DNA of 64,000 bases from Sapria himalayana (lineage: Eukaryota > Streptophyta > Magnoliopsida > Malpighiales > Rafflesiaceae). The stretch is from contig JAREIK010002629.1 of assembly GCA_029783825.1 (NCBI GenBank), forward strand, positions 113,400 through 177,399, written 5' to 3'. Shown one piece after another: positions 44,521 to 55,959 of the stretch. The notes under the pieces are model-generated. The model was not told the origin of the DNA. It did not search any database and saw nothing but the letters and a program-made list of their open reading frames with translations. Each line of letters opens with the position of its first letter. Position 1 is the first letter of the stretch. The position numbers and the translations under genes were made by a program.

Positions 44521-46844
44521 TGTTCAGTATCTAAACAACCAAATATACTTGTGTATTTTTGTGCTATTAGATAATGTGTAAATGTGAAAATGGGTCATAG
44601 TTGGATCGATTTCTTTAATTTGGAGTATTGATGGGTTTTAATTAATAGTCTTGAAATTGATATATATTTGGAAGTATTTGGAGATTAGGTGATTTATGGA
44701 ATATTGATCAATTTTGACTTTCATTCTTTTCTAAAAATTTTCTTATTTAATTATGGAAATCTTTTTATAGCACAACTCTACCTCCTCATTAGCATAGTCA
44801 TTCAACTATGCAACACATTTTTTTGACAGTGATATTATCATGGAGTCACAGTCATACTTACCTAGCAATAATTAAATAGCTACAATATTAATTTTATGTC
44901 ACATTAACTAAGTAACTCGTAGGTTCTAAAAGTAATGATCACTTCATAGTATCATGACTTTAACTTTACTAAGGCTTTTCATTCTCAAGTCAGAGCTTCA
45001 ACTTTTTCCCAAATCCACAACTTTTGAGCTATAAAAAGTTACAAAGCCAAATCTACTTAGGCCAACGCCACAACACATATCTAGAATCATAAATTTTAGA
45101 CAAAGAATGTTATAGAGGGCATTACTCAAACATGATTCTTCTCAAGACTATACCTCTTGACCCCAAGAGAAGACAAAGTCACAACTTAGTAATAGGTAAA
45201 TTTCCAATGTCATGGCCATTCCTAGCACCACAATCATGTGATAAATGAGAAAGGTCAAGGCCAATATCATGACCATTCCTAGTATTGTGGCCTTGTTATA
45301 TATGGGAAAGACTAAGACAAAGTCATGATAATCTCAGTTTCATAGCCATATGGTATGATGCACAAGAGAGATTATTCCTAGTATAATGACTATTCCCAAT
45401 ACAATGACCATAAGATGTACAAAAGATAATAATACCAAATTAATGACCATATGATGCACAAGTGAGACCATTCACAACATCACAATTATTCCTAGCATTG
45501 TGACCATAAGATGCACAAGGAAGAACTAGGACAAAGTCATAGAAATTCTCAGCTCCATGACTTTGTGTTATAGAAAGATTAACATGCATTCCAAAATCTT
45601 GACCACTTTTCAGAGCCACAACATCATGTTTAAAAAATAAAAACCAAAATCAAAGCATCTTCCGAAAGCCGTAACTTTTTAATTCAAGAAATGCCAAAAT
45701 ACTAGAGTATAAAAATGGAAAAAAAATCTCAATTATGTTTCTTCTTCTTCATGCACCAAACCAAAGCAAAGAATAATAAACAACCCTAGGGGTGGATTTT
45801 CCTACTCCATAGGGGAGAAATGAGCAAGCAAGTGATTTAAGAGATAGGTTCAATCCTAGAGTTGGTGGGCTTGACTTTCAAACTCTATTTTTCTAAAGTA
45901 GATTTGGGAAAATCAACCAAAATAGCTTAGATTATGGTTTGTGTCCTAGATTCTCGTGAGGGCTATCATTCGGAATCGAAGATTCACCAGACTCCACGTG
46001 TACCAAGTAAATTTATCCCCAATGTCAAACTAAAATTCAGGTCTAAGATTTGTGTAATTGTGATTTATATAATATTCATGTAATTTCGTGATTAATTATT
46101 ATGTTTGATTTATATTATGGAATAGAAATTAATGGATATGATAATTAAATATAACTTGAATCAGGGATTTGACTATTAATGGGTTTTTACATATTATCAT
46201 GATGGATGATAACAGGTAAATCACAAGGCTCACTTGTGCAAATTATAGGAAGAAAGTGAAAGCTCTTTCAATCATGATGCATAAGACAACCCTATATGTT
46301 AAAACCAAAATTTAGTTTTGCTACCCATTATGAATATGATACTTATGAAGTCAAAAACATGAATAATTTTACATGTCACTTCATTGTGCATATATTAGAA
46401 AAACTAGTTCTTGATTAATATGGATGTTTAAAAGAATATTCTTTTAAGGGTTTCATCATTAGTATGAGAGTCATATTATCATTATAAAAGAAAGTGATAA
46501 GTAATTCATATAACATATGCAAGTGTATGGTGACTCACAAGGTGGTGATAGCCCTTTGAGTTACTTTCTTTCATATAGTTTCTACTTGTAAGATATGAAG
46601 GAAACATATATTAATTATGGAAGTATAATACATACAAAGCTAAAAGTACAAATACTCATAACCATATGACTTCTTATTTTTTATGACAACTAAGGCTAGA
46701 GAATAAAAATATATATATAGAACATTCGTTAAGAGTTTTTTATGAGTTTTCTAAAAGGTGTGACCTTATGAATGAAACTTGAGTAGATATGATATATTAT
46801 CTCGATATTAAATTACTAAGGGGGAGGGTATTAGGGGGACATCA
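44521..46844 (+). repeat. 5' LTR of G3, left part
   Basis: From TGTTCAG to the copia insertion point. It includes tandem ATGACCATTCCTAG motifs (45216 and 45272 are 56 bases apart) at about 45190-45560, and the block GTGATAGG / GATAACAGGTAAATCACAAGG (46210) that recurs in all full copies. Confidence 0.65.
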
Positions 46845-47681
46845 TGTTGTGATTTTAATAAATTTCATATCAGAATTTTGAAGTGGGCTAGGAACCCACC
46901 ATTAATCCAAGTGAATACTATTAAATGCTGGGCAAGGATATTACTTGTTGTAGCACAAAATTAAACTTTTGATTCCAAATGGTTTGGTCAAATCCTAGCA
47001 TAGTTAAGTGTTCATGCCTCTAGCAGTATCAACACAATTGTATCTTTATTATATTTTCATTTTCTATCTCTCTCATTTTAGCATGGTCATGCATTTTTGT
47101 AGTTCTACCAAATCAGGAGGCCAACTGATATCACTTTCATTATATAGAATGGACAAATTACATCTAGATTACTCACATCCCTTTGCATAATTTATTCTTT
47201 ACCTAATAAACAACTATAAAATCATCCTTATTATAGGTGGAATTTTTTGAATCTAAACTATACAATACCTTATCTAAGAAACCATAGTGACTTTAGGTCA
47301 AATGACAGTTCATACGAATAGTCACTGTGAGAATGTGTATGATACTTATATAACAATCCATTGTAACATTCTCATAGTGCATAAGTTTAGTATATGTTCT
47401 CCAACATATACTCATGTGTTAACTTAATATCTCGTATTAGTTAATCTATATGTTAGTCTTAATGTATTAATATTTCCCTTAAATATTAATACTTGATTAG
47501 GAACTATTTAGAGTAGTATTCAATAGAATATATCACTTTAGAGCATTATTATATTCATCTAATATTTGCATAGATCTAAATAAATATAATAATCATAAAA
47601 TGGTATCTTTTTACATATAAGATATGATACAAAAGTTCCAAAAGATTCATCTAATGATTGATTTTAGGGCATACTCTAATA
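46845..47681 (-). repeat. 3' LTR of the nested copia (about 837 bp)
   Basis: The + strand border TGTTGTGATTTTAATAAATTTCAT aligns to 52955 on. The other border is at the mutated TGTTGGAGTATGCCC-type start next to the polypurine tract. Compared with the 5' LTR it lacks about 930 bases (53190-54130), removed between short ATTTTA/ATTTA repeats. Confidence 0.75.
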
Positions 47682-47692
47682 ATCTCCCACTA
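47682..47692 (-). promoter_or_regulatory. Copia polypurine tract
   Basis: AGTGGGAGATT on the - strand, the classical copia second-strand primer, directly before the 3' LTR. Confidence 0.7.
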
Positions 47693-47719
47693 GCACTAAA
47701 GCCAATCACTAAAGTAAAT

Positions 47720-48240
47720 AATATCTAGTGACCTAGTGTGTTCTCACTTAGAATATTCTTAAGTCCTTCTTAAGAACTTAAGAAGGACCCAAAAGTCCTT
47801 CTCATTTGCAAAGTCATTCTCACTAAAGTAAATAATATCTAGTGACCTAATGATTAACATTTGCAAAGTCCTTCTCATTGTAACCCATTACAACAAACTC
47901 CTCATTACCTTTATATATCAAGAAATAATCTTGAGTCCTTCTTAAGTACTTAAGAATATTCTTGACTGGTGTCCAGTGATTCTCACTTAGATCTGACTTG
48001 TATCTACTCATCATGCTTAATGCATACAAGACATTTGGATGTGTACAAATCATGACATACATGATAGACCCAAAAGTAGATGCATATAGAATCTTATCCA
48101 TGTGTTCTCTTTCCTCTTTAGTAGAGGGACATAGAGCCTTAGAAAGGCTCACTCTATGTGACATTGGCACAAATCCTTTCTTAGAATTCTACATAGAAAA
48201 ATAATTAAGCACTTTGTCAAAATATGTACTCTGACTCAGG
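47720..48240 (-). pseudogene. Copia RNase H region, internally deleted
   Basis: The open piece 48170-47847 reads MPMSHRVSLSKALCPSTKEE, YASTFGSIMYVMICTHPNVL, YALSMMSRYKSDLSENHWT and LKYLRRTQDYFL. This is the conserved copia stretch between RT and RNase H (family: SKTQCPKT-EE---M---PYASAVGSLMYAMLCTRPDI-YAVG--SR-----G--HW-AVK-ILKYLR-TKDY-L). After EEFVVMGY the catalytic RNase H residues are absent. About 160 bases of duplicated and inverted short segments (47711-47850) replace most of the domain. Confidence 0.75.
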
Positions 48241-48299
48241 CCAATCAATCTCTTAGATCTATCTTTATTGATCTTTATGCCTAATATATAGGTAGCTTC

Positions 48300-49030
48300 A
48301 CCTATGTCATTCATTGAGAAATAATTTCAAAGCCAAGCCATTATAGAATTTAAGACATGGATATTATTTCCAATGAGAAGTTTGTCATCTACATACAAAA
48401 TAAGAAAGATGACTATGCTCCCACTAATCCTTTTGTAGACACAAGGTTCATCTTCATTCTTAATGAAACCAAACTCTTTGATTACATCATCAAATTGAAC
48501 ATTCAAGCTTCTTGAAGCTTGCTTTAATCCATAAATGGATTTTTGCAACTTACATATTTTTGTAGCATCATTTTGATCAACAAAACCTTCATGTTGTGTC
48601 AAGTACACGTCCTCGAATAGATTCTCATTAAGGAATGCAGTTTTGACATCCATTTACCTAATTTCATAATCATGGCATGTTGCAATAGCTAGCAAGATCC
48701 GAATAGATTTTAAGCATTGCAACTGGTGAAAAAGTTTCATCATGGTCTATACCATGAATTTGTTTGAAACCTTTAGCAACCAATCACCCTTTAAAGGTAT
48801 GCACATTACCATCCATCTTATTTTTTCTTTTAAAAACCCATTTGCACCCAATGGGATTTATCCCTTTAGATGGATCAACCAAAGTCCATACTTGATTGGT
48901 ATACATGGATTTCATTTCAGATCTCATGGAATCCAACCATTTCTCAGAATCTAGATTTTTTATAGCTTCTTGATAGGAATTAGGCTTGTTTTGATCAACA
49001 AGCATTACATCACCATGATCAGACATGAGA
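48300..49030 (-). pseudogene. Copia reverse transcriptase
   Basis: Reverse transcriptase of the nested copia. The piece 49026-48784 gives NPIGCKWVFKRKNKMDGNVH. The piece 48653-48327 starts MDVKTAFLNENLFEDVYL with the first catalytic Asp, then KLQKSIYGLKQASR, GFIKNEDEPCVYKR, and the box LYVDDKLLIGNN (residues 86-97 of that piece) with an intact YVDD. A stop and frameshift separate the two pieces, so it cannot be translated as one enzyme although the active-site residues remain. Confidence 0.85.
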
Positions 49031-49269
49031 AGAGAAAATTTCTCATGCTAATTACATATCTTATCAGATCTACGCAGAGCTCATTCTACTCGAACTTGTT
49101 GTTCCACAACTTCTTGTGGTGTAACAAGTTCATGATCTACAACACTTTGTGGTATCTATTCTAGTTCCATTAAAGTTTCAATGCTGGTTTGTGTATCTTG
49201 AATTTCTTCAAGATCTACTTTTCTCCTGCTAGTTCTTCTAGGAATAAATTCTCTTCCTAGAAAAATATA

Positions 49270-50530
49270 ATTTTTAGCAACAACCACATTTCCTTAGTGA
49301 GAATGTAAAAGTAGTATCTCTTTGTTTTTTTGGAATATCCTACAAACTAGCATTTGTCAGATTTGGGTCCTAGTTTCTTTGAGACTTGACATCTAACATA
49401 AGCCTCATGCCCAAATCTTCATGAAAGATATTTTGGGACTCTTTCCTATCCATATCTCATATGAGGTCTTTCTAACAGCCTTAGATGGAACATGGTTAAG
49501 TGTGAAAACAGTTGTCTCTAGAGCATGACCCTAAAAGGAAGAAGGAAGATCTATATGACTCATCATTGATCATACCATGTCTAACAGAGCATGATTCCTC
49601 CTTTCTGATACACCATTCTATTATGGTATTCCAGGTAGAGTGAGTTGGGACATGATCTCATGGTAAACTAGATGATCAAGAAACTCTTGGCTTAAGTATT
49701 CACCACCTCAATCTGATCAAAGTATCTTAATACTTTTTCCAAGTTGATTTTATACTTCTTAAATTCTTTGAAGTTTTCAAGGGATTCTAACTTGTGTTTC
49801 AATAAATACACATAGTCATATCTATATAAATCATTAGTAAATGTAATGAAATACAGGTAGCCTTCTCCAACTATTATATTGAAAGGGCCACATACATCAC
49901 TATGTATAAGTCCTAACAATTCATTTTCCCATATTCTTTGATCAGTTAAAGGAATTTTAGTCATTTTTCCTAATAGACAAGACCTACATACTTCATATGA
50001 TTCAAGATCAAATGAGTCTAGAAGTCCATCTTTATGGAGTTAAAATATGCATTTCTCATTTATATGGCCTGCGTGATAGTGCTAGAGATTTGTTTGGTTT
50101 GAATCATTAGATTTTAACCATTTTATATTTATGTTATAAACTAGGCTTTCAGCATCAAGGACTTAGAGAACATTCACTAATTATGGAATACAATAGAACA
50201 TCTCACTTAAATAAATTGAATAACATTTTTTCTTTATTATAAATTAAACACCTTTCTTTCCCAAACAAGAAATAAGAATAATATTTCTAGATAAAGTAGA
50301 CACATAATAGCAATTCTCAAGTTCTAAAATAAGTCCTGTAGACAAATGTAAAATAGGATCCTACAATTATGGCAGCAACTCTTGCACCATTGCCAACATG
50401 TAGGTCCACCTCACCTTTTGTCAATGATCTACTCTTTCTAAGATCCTACGCATTATTACAAATGAGAAGCACATCTGGTATCTAATAGCCATGATGAAGA
50501 AGTAGATAAACTGATTTCAATAACATATAT
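49270..50530 (-). pseudogene. Copia protease and integrase
   Basis: The protease active site reads WLLDTRCASHL (50505-50459), where the family has DTG, so the Gly is Arg. The integrase zinc region is HYHAGHINEKC then CRSCLLGKMTK (50090-49970). The open piece 49964-49692 holds LLGLIHSDVCGPFN with the first catalytic Asp and the core YFITFTNDLYRYDYVYLLKHK. Further down are SQLTLPGIP--NGVSERRNHALLDMV, HALETTVFTLNHVPSKAV and SYEIWIGKSP (49650-49430), as in copia integrase. Several stops. Confidence 0.82.
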
Positions 50531-50539
50531 ACTTGAGGC

Positions 50540-51370
50540 AGGAGTCTCACTTCCTTTCTTCTTTTTCAATTCTTCTAGGTATTGTTAGCAGTTCCTCTTC
50601 TAATGTCCGATCTGACCATTGTGGAAGCAAGTACATTTCTAAGCCACCCCTCCCTTAGGGTTCAATGCAGAAGATTTTGCCTTGCCTTTAATTTGGGGTT
50701 TACCCTTACTTTTGAGCTTATGTTTTCCTTTGCCCTTTTCCACCATCATTATGGGCTTAATCTTTTTAAGATTTTGTTAAGCAATTCTCAACAAACTTAA
50801 CAATTCAGGCAAGGTATTGGCAATTTTATTCGTGTTGCAATTCATGAAAAATTGATTATAGCTTTCAGGAAACACTTACAAAACTAAATCAGTAGCCAAC
50901 TCTTGGCTTAATTGAAAACCCAACCTTTCTAGATTCTTAATATACTCAATAATTTTGAGCATATGAGTTCCAACAAGCTTCACTTTTGTCATCTTGCATT
51001 GAAACAAGGCCTTAGATGCCTCATACTTTTCATTCCTTTCATTCTCTTGATATAGTTGTTTTAAATGTTCAACCATATCATAAGCATCCATGTTCTCATG
51101 TTGCTTATGAAGCTCAAGGTTCATGGTGGCAAGCAAAAGGCATGCTACATATAAAGCATTATCTTGGTACCATTTATGAGCATTCTTATCTACATGAGGG
51201 TATTAGGAGTAGGTAATTCAAGAATAGGCTGCTCTAGGACATATAATTTTTTTTCTTATTTGTGGACAATCCTCAAATTCTTGTACCAGTCTAGAAAATT
51301 AACTTCATTGTGCTTGTCGTTCTAAAGGATAGATCATAGTGATAAGTTGTTTGACATGTATGTAAACATG
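50540..51370 (-). pseudogene. Copia gag with zinc knuckle
   Basis: Gag forms the particle and binds RNA. It probably begins at the ATG at 51370 (MFTYMSNNLSL). It then has NFLDWYKNLRIVHK, KLYVLEQPILELP, and the long open piece 51136-50876 (MLATMNLELHKQHENMDAYD, ALFQCKMTKVKLVGTHMLK, NLERLGFQLSQELATDLVL). After that come FPESYNQFFMN, LPELLSLLRIA, a lysine-rich stretch and a decayed CCHC knuckle (CTCFHNGQIGH-KRNC near 50630, with the second Cys changed to Asn). Three or more stops. Confidence 0.83.
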
Positions 51371-52941
51371 GTAATCTAAAATTATGCAAAAATTAGGATC
51401 ATATTTAAAATTTATTTAATTAGGGCTTTAATTAAATGATCCTCCCACTAAATTATTAGGTTGAAAAATATTTCTCAATTTTCTTTTAAAATTAATCATA
51501 TAGTGGACCAAAATCTATATTTGACATTGCCCTGAGTTAGCTTTGGCTAATCACCTAAAACGCGGCTATTTAGGTAGGTAACATTTACCAATTACATCTA
51601 ATGAAACTCTTGGATAATTAGGTAAACAACACATTTTATTTTTAGCCCATATAATGGTGAAACTCCTAATTTTATGCCACTAAGTGCTCAATCTAATTGA
51701 GATAACTTAATTAAGTCTCGCCCAAAGTTCAATAGGTTGGATATCACAATTATTCTATCGCATTCTACCAAGATAAATAAAGATTCTTCACTTTGGAAAC
51801 CCTATTGAATATTGATCAATGTAGTAATGAGTATCAAATTTTGGTAGGCATCTTTTATTGACTTAATTTTAATTTGAGGGATTTCTTTAATTGTTTAGTA
51901 AAATAACCAATTTAACATACATCACATATATTTAAATGTGTTTGTATTTATTTTACTAGGCTAGTTATGTATCAGCATATATTGCACAAACACAAAATAA
52001 ACATGACATTATTATGGCCCTAACTAAAATGATTTTCTCAAGCTAATGAGAAAATCAAAAGGCCAACCTAATGGATTGTATCTTATCCAAGTGCTTCCTC
52101 AATTGTCATATTTTGTTGGTTTCTTTCTCCTTTAAAATAACCTTTTAATCTAATACTATTCTAATCGTACATTACACAACTAGAAGGAAACCTTGAGCTA
52201 TATTGGAGGGGATTTAGATGGAAACAAAAATTTACAACTTGAATTGTAAATTAAAAGGCATGACACGTAGGCTATATTTAACTTACAACAGCAACACACA
52301 TAATCCATTCACATGGGGTAAAGGGCCATAACCATGCACCATGCAAAAAAATACATCTAACATCACTTTATTATGATTATAATTAATAAATTTAATCATT
52401 TATGAGGCATTTAAATTTTGAGGTCCTAGGGGCATCATTTCTAGCAGAGTCCAAGGGCAGTGCTCCTTGCGGTGAATTGGGGGTGGAGCTCTTGAAAAAA
52501 AAAATAAACAACTAACTCGTTTGAATGTGTTGCTGCCATATTTTTTTAACCAAAAATTTATTTATAAAATTGTAATCAAATCACAATTTCATCTATAAAA
52601 CTATTTAACATTTAAACATCTTCGTATGACAATTATATGAATCTCTAATCACTTTAAAAAAATTGTCATATATTAATTCATGGATGTAATCATATTACAA
52701 TCTTGTTTATCATATAAATAGAATTTAGTGTTCAGATTAATTGAATTAACATGAACAAGTTACAAATAATATTGTTTAATCATATTAAACAATTTATTAT
52801 GTTAATCATATTAATATTATAAATCTATTTCATGCATGATTAATCAAAATGCCCATAAATTATTCATATAATCATGATAATATGTTTATTCATATCAAAT
52901 AAAAATAAATATATAAAATGATTTAATCGATTCATAAGTTT
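51371..52941 (-). other. Copia leader, non-coding
   Basis: The 1.57-kb region between primer site and gag on the - strand. No gene seen. Confidence 0.5.
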
Positions 52942-52953
52942 CCTCTGATACAA
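52942..52953 (-). promoter_or_regulatory. Copia primer-binding site (nested element)
   Basis: TTGTATCAGAGG on the - strand, matching the initiator-Met site TTGGTATCAGAGC with one missing base and one change, directly beside the 5' LTR. Confidence 0.7.
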
Positions 52954-52954
52954 T

Positions 52955-54725
52955 AGTTATAGTTCTAGTAAATTTCATATCATAATTTTGTAATGGACTA
53001 GGAACCCACCAATGATCCAAGTGAATACAATTAAATGATGGACAAGGATGTTACCTGTTGTAGCGAAAAATTAAACTTTTGATCCTAGATGTTTCGGTCG
53101 CATCCTAGCATGGTCAAGTGTCTATGCCTCTAGCAGTATATACACAAACGTATCTTCATTATATTTTTTTATTTTCTATTTCTCTCATTTTATATAACCT
53201 AATGGTTTTTCACACACATTTCTAAAAGGATGTATCATTAACTAAAAGGATGTGTCATTGATGAAACCTTTTAATTTTCACACACCTTTCTAAAAGGATG
53301 TATCATCAACTAAAAGGATATGTCATTGATGAAACCTTTTGATTTTTCACATACCTTTCTAAAAGGATATATCATTAATAAAACCTTTTGTTTTTTCACA
53401 CAGCATTATAAAAGGATGTGTTATTAAAGAAATTTTTTGGTTTTTCACATACCTTTCTAAAAGGATGTGTCATTAATGAAAGCTTTTAGTTTTTTTCACA
53501 CACCTTTCTAAAAGGATGGGTCATTAATGAAATCTTTTGTTTTTTTACACATCTTATTTAAAAGGATGTGTCATTAATGAAATCTTTTAGTTTTTCACAC
53601 ACCTTTCTAAAAGGATATGTCATAAATGAAACACTTTGGTTTTTCATTAACTAAAAAAAAGAATTAAGGACTTTAAATTTGGGCCCATTTTAAAAGTCCA
53701 AATATCTACTAATTGGATCAAACGTTTTAATCCAATTAGCTTAAGATTTGAAATGAATTTCAGACTTAAGTTTATTCCCATTTTATTTTAGTCTAACTAA
53801 AAGAAAATTAACTCCAAATATATATAAGTTTTTATGTGTGTGAACGAATAGGTTCTTGTAACATTGCTAGTGACTTTAAAATCTCATTTTAAAGAAACAA
53901 GCATTGAGCGGCTTTTAGCAATACATCATTGTTACCCAAGTGATGAAAATATAGTAGATTCAACTTAACTTAATTTGGTGACTTATTTTATTGTAAGACT
54001 TAGTCCTTTTATCCATGATATCTATATTGATTTATGAGACACGGATCATGTCATCCTCACATCAATCTATATGTTTCTTGAGCTTTGAGTAGACTAACTT
54101 AAAAAAAATAAGCTCAATATCTCATATTGATTTATTTAAGCATAACTATGCATTTTAGTAGTCCTGCTGAATCAATGGGCCAACTGATATCACTTTCATT
54201 ATATAGAAGAAACAAAGTCCATCCAGATCAATCACATCCCTCTACATTATTTATTGTTTACCTAGTAAACAACTTTATAGCCATCCTTATTACAGGTGGC
54301 ATTTTTTGAATCTAAAGTATACAACTCTTTATGTAGGGAACCATAGTGACTTTAGGTCAAAAGCTAATTAATACTAATAGTCATTCTGAGAATGTGTATG
54401 AAACTTATATAACAATCCATGCAACATTCTCATAGCCGGTCATTTTAGTATATGTTTAGCAATATGTACTCATGTGTTAACTTAATATCTCATATTAGTT
54501 AACTGACATGCTAGTCTTAATGTATTAAAATTGCCCTTGAATATTTATACTTGACTAGGGACTAGTTAGAGTAGTATTCCATAGAATATATCACTATATG
54601 GCATTATTATATTCATCTAATATTTACACAGATCTAAATAAATATAATAATCATAAAATGATACATTTTTTACTTATATGATATGATACAAAAGTCACAA
54701 AATAATTATCTAATGATTGAATTTT
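52955..54725 (-). repeat. 5' LTR of the nested copia (about 1.77 kb)
   Basis: The outer parts are homologous to 46845-47681. The middle 53190-54130 is present only here and includes the tandem repeat at 53195-53640. About 20 bases of the outer end are missing compared with the 3' LTR. Confidence 0.75.
53195..53640. repeat. Tandem repeat in copia LTR, about 55-bp unit
   Basis: About eight copies of a unit of the form TTTTTCACACACCTTTCTAA-AAGGATGTGTCATTAATGAAA-CCTTTTGG, with unit lengths of roughly 45 to 75 bases. In U3 such arrays often act as enhancer or regulatory repeats, but there is no direct evidence here. Confidence 0.9.
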
Positions 54726-55743
54726 GTTGTCTCATTATTGGTTGACAAAACTACTAATATATTCTTTGTGGTATTGATATCAAAATGAAAGTTATCTTTA
54801 CTACATATATGACTAGTATACTTGCGAATTTTTTTTGATGTCATAGTCTTTCAAATGAACTTTTGCGACACTATCTAACCAACAAAATGGAGAAACATAA
54901 TAAAGTTGTAATAAGTTTTTAAAAAGATTCATTTACATGCTACTCTTTTATACATGTCTTTGAAGAATTAGTTCTTGATTGATATTGATTAGATATTTGC
55001 CTAAGGGTTTCTCTTTTAGTGTGAGAGTCATATCATAACTATGAAGAATGATGATATGTAATCCACAAGACATGTATGAGTATATGATGACTAACAAGGT
55101 TTTGACATCCCATTGAGTTGCTTTTCCTCATATGATTTTTATCCCAATGAGTTCAAATGCTTATAAACCATATTATTTTTTGGTCTATGTGGTATATGAG
55201 ACCAAAGAATAATAATGTACATATGAAGTAACCATTAAGGATATTTGATGAGTTGCATAAAATAAATAGACTTGTGAATGAAACTTGAGTACAGATAATA
55301 TGTTGTCTTGATGGTAAAGTACTAAAGAAACATCTACAAGAAGGAAATCATTAGGTTCGGCTCAATGATATTAACTACATTGTATACCATTGGGAAAAAT
55401 AATCATTATACATTAACCAAACACTTATTCTTTATTTAAACCCAATATAATTTGAACTATTTGAATATGCATCACATAAATTAAATGGAGAAACTCTCGA
55501 ATCTAAGATTCATACCAAAATATATAATTATCTTCTTTATTAAAATTATATTATCTCACTAATGATTGACTTAAATATTGATATAATCTTAATGAGATCA
55601 ATATGTGAATATATGTCATCTATACTACTTGTATGACTTATATACTTGTTAATCTTTTTGAATGAGATATACTCACAAATAAGCTTTTGCAATACTATTC
55701 AACCAATAAAATCATGTAGCATAATAAAATTATGAAGAATTTT
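54726..55743 (+). repeat. 5' LTR of G3, right part
   Basis: It continues the LTR after the copia insertion: TTGTCTCATTATTGGTTGAC matches 63447 and 17200-type sequence. A second LTR-like block starts near 54910 and runs to the primer site at 55744. The tail block (gattgac / gatcaatatgtg) appears twice (54740 and 55565), so the LTR end is partly duplicated. Confidence 0.6.
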
Positions 55744-55763
55744 CAGCACCACTACTAGGGATT
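55744..55763 (+). promoter_or_regulatory. Primer-binding site of G3
   Basis: CAGCACCACTACTAGGGATT, from the Athila-type TGGCGCCGTTGCCGGGGATT by CpG-loss type changes. Confidence 0.6.
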
Positions 55764-55959
55764 ATTTAATTTAGTTAGTTAATGTGAGTGACATAATTTT
55801 TCTTGAAAATGGATAGTGTATTTTTATTAGTTTAGATAGCATTAATTTTGATAAAATTTTCTGAATCTAAAAGATAGTCGTATTTTGTTTGAAAAGTGGT
55901 TTATTATATTTTGTATTTTATTTATCTATTATATTATTTTTTAGCCACTTTTTATGAGT

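Larger units (their letters stand above)
46845..54725 (-). mobile_element. Full-length decayed Ty1/copia element
   Basis: On the - strand: 5' LTR (54725-52955), primer site (52953-52942), leader, gag (51370-50540), protease and integrase (50530-49270), RT (49030-48300), RNase H remnant (48240-47720), polypurine tract, 3' LTR (47681-46845). It is inserted within the 5' LTR of G3: sequence before 46845 and after 54725 belongs to the same LTR family, with about 250 bases lost at the right-hand junction. The LTRs have diverged and the frames have many stops, so it is old and inactive. Confidence 0.85.

Noticed and set aside
46845..54725. Possibility that the copia gag or RT pieces are functional genes
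   Set aside because: Stops, frameshifts, a mutated zinc knuckle, DTR in place of DTG in protease, and a deleted RNase H show a dead element.
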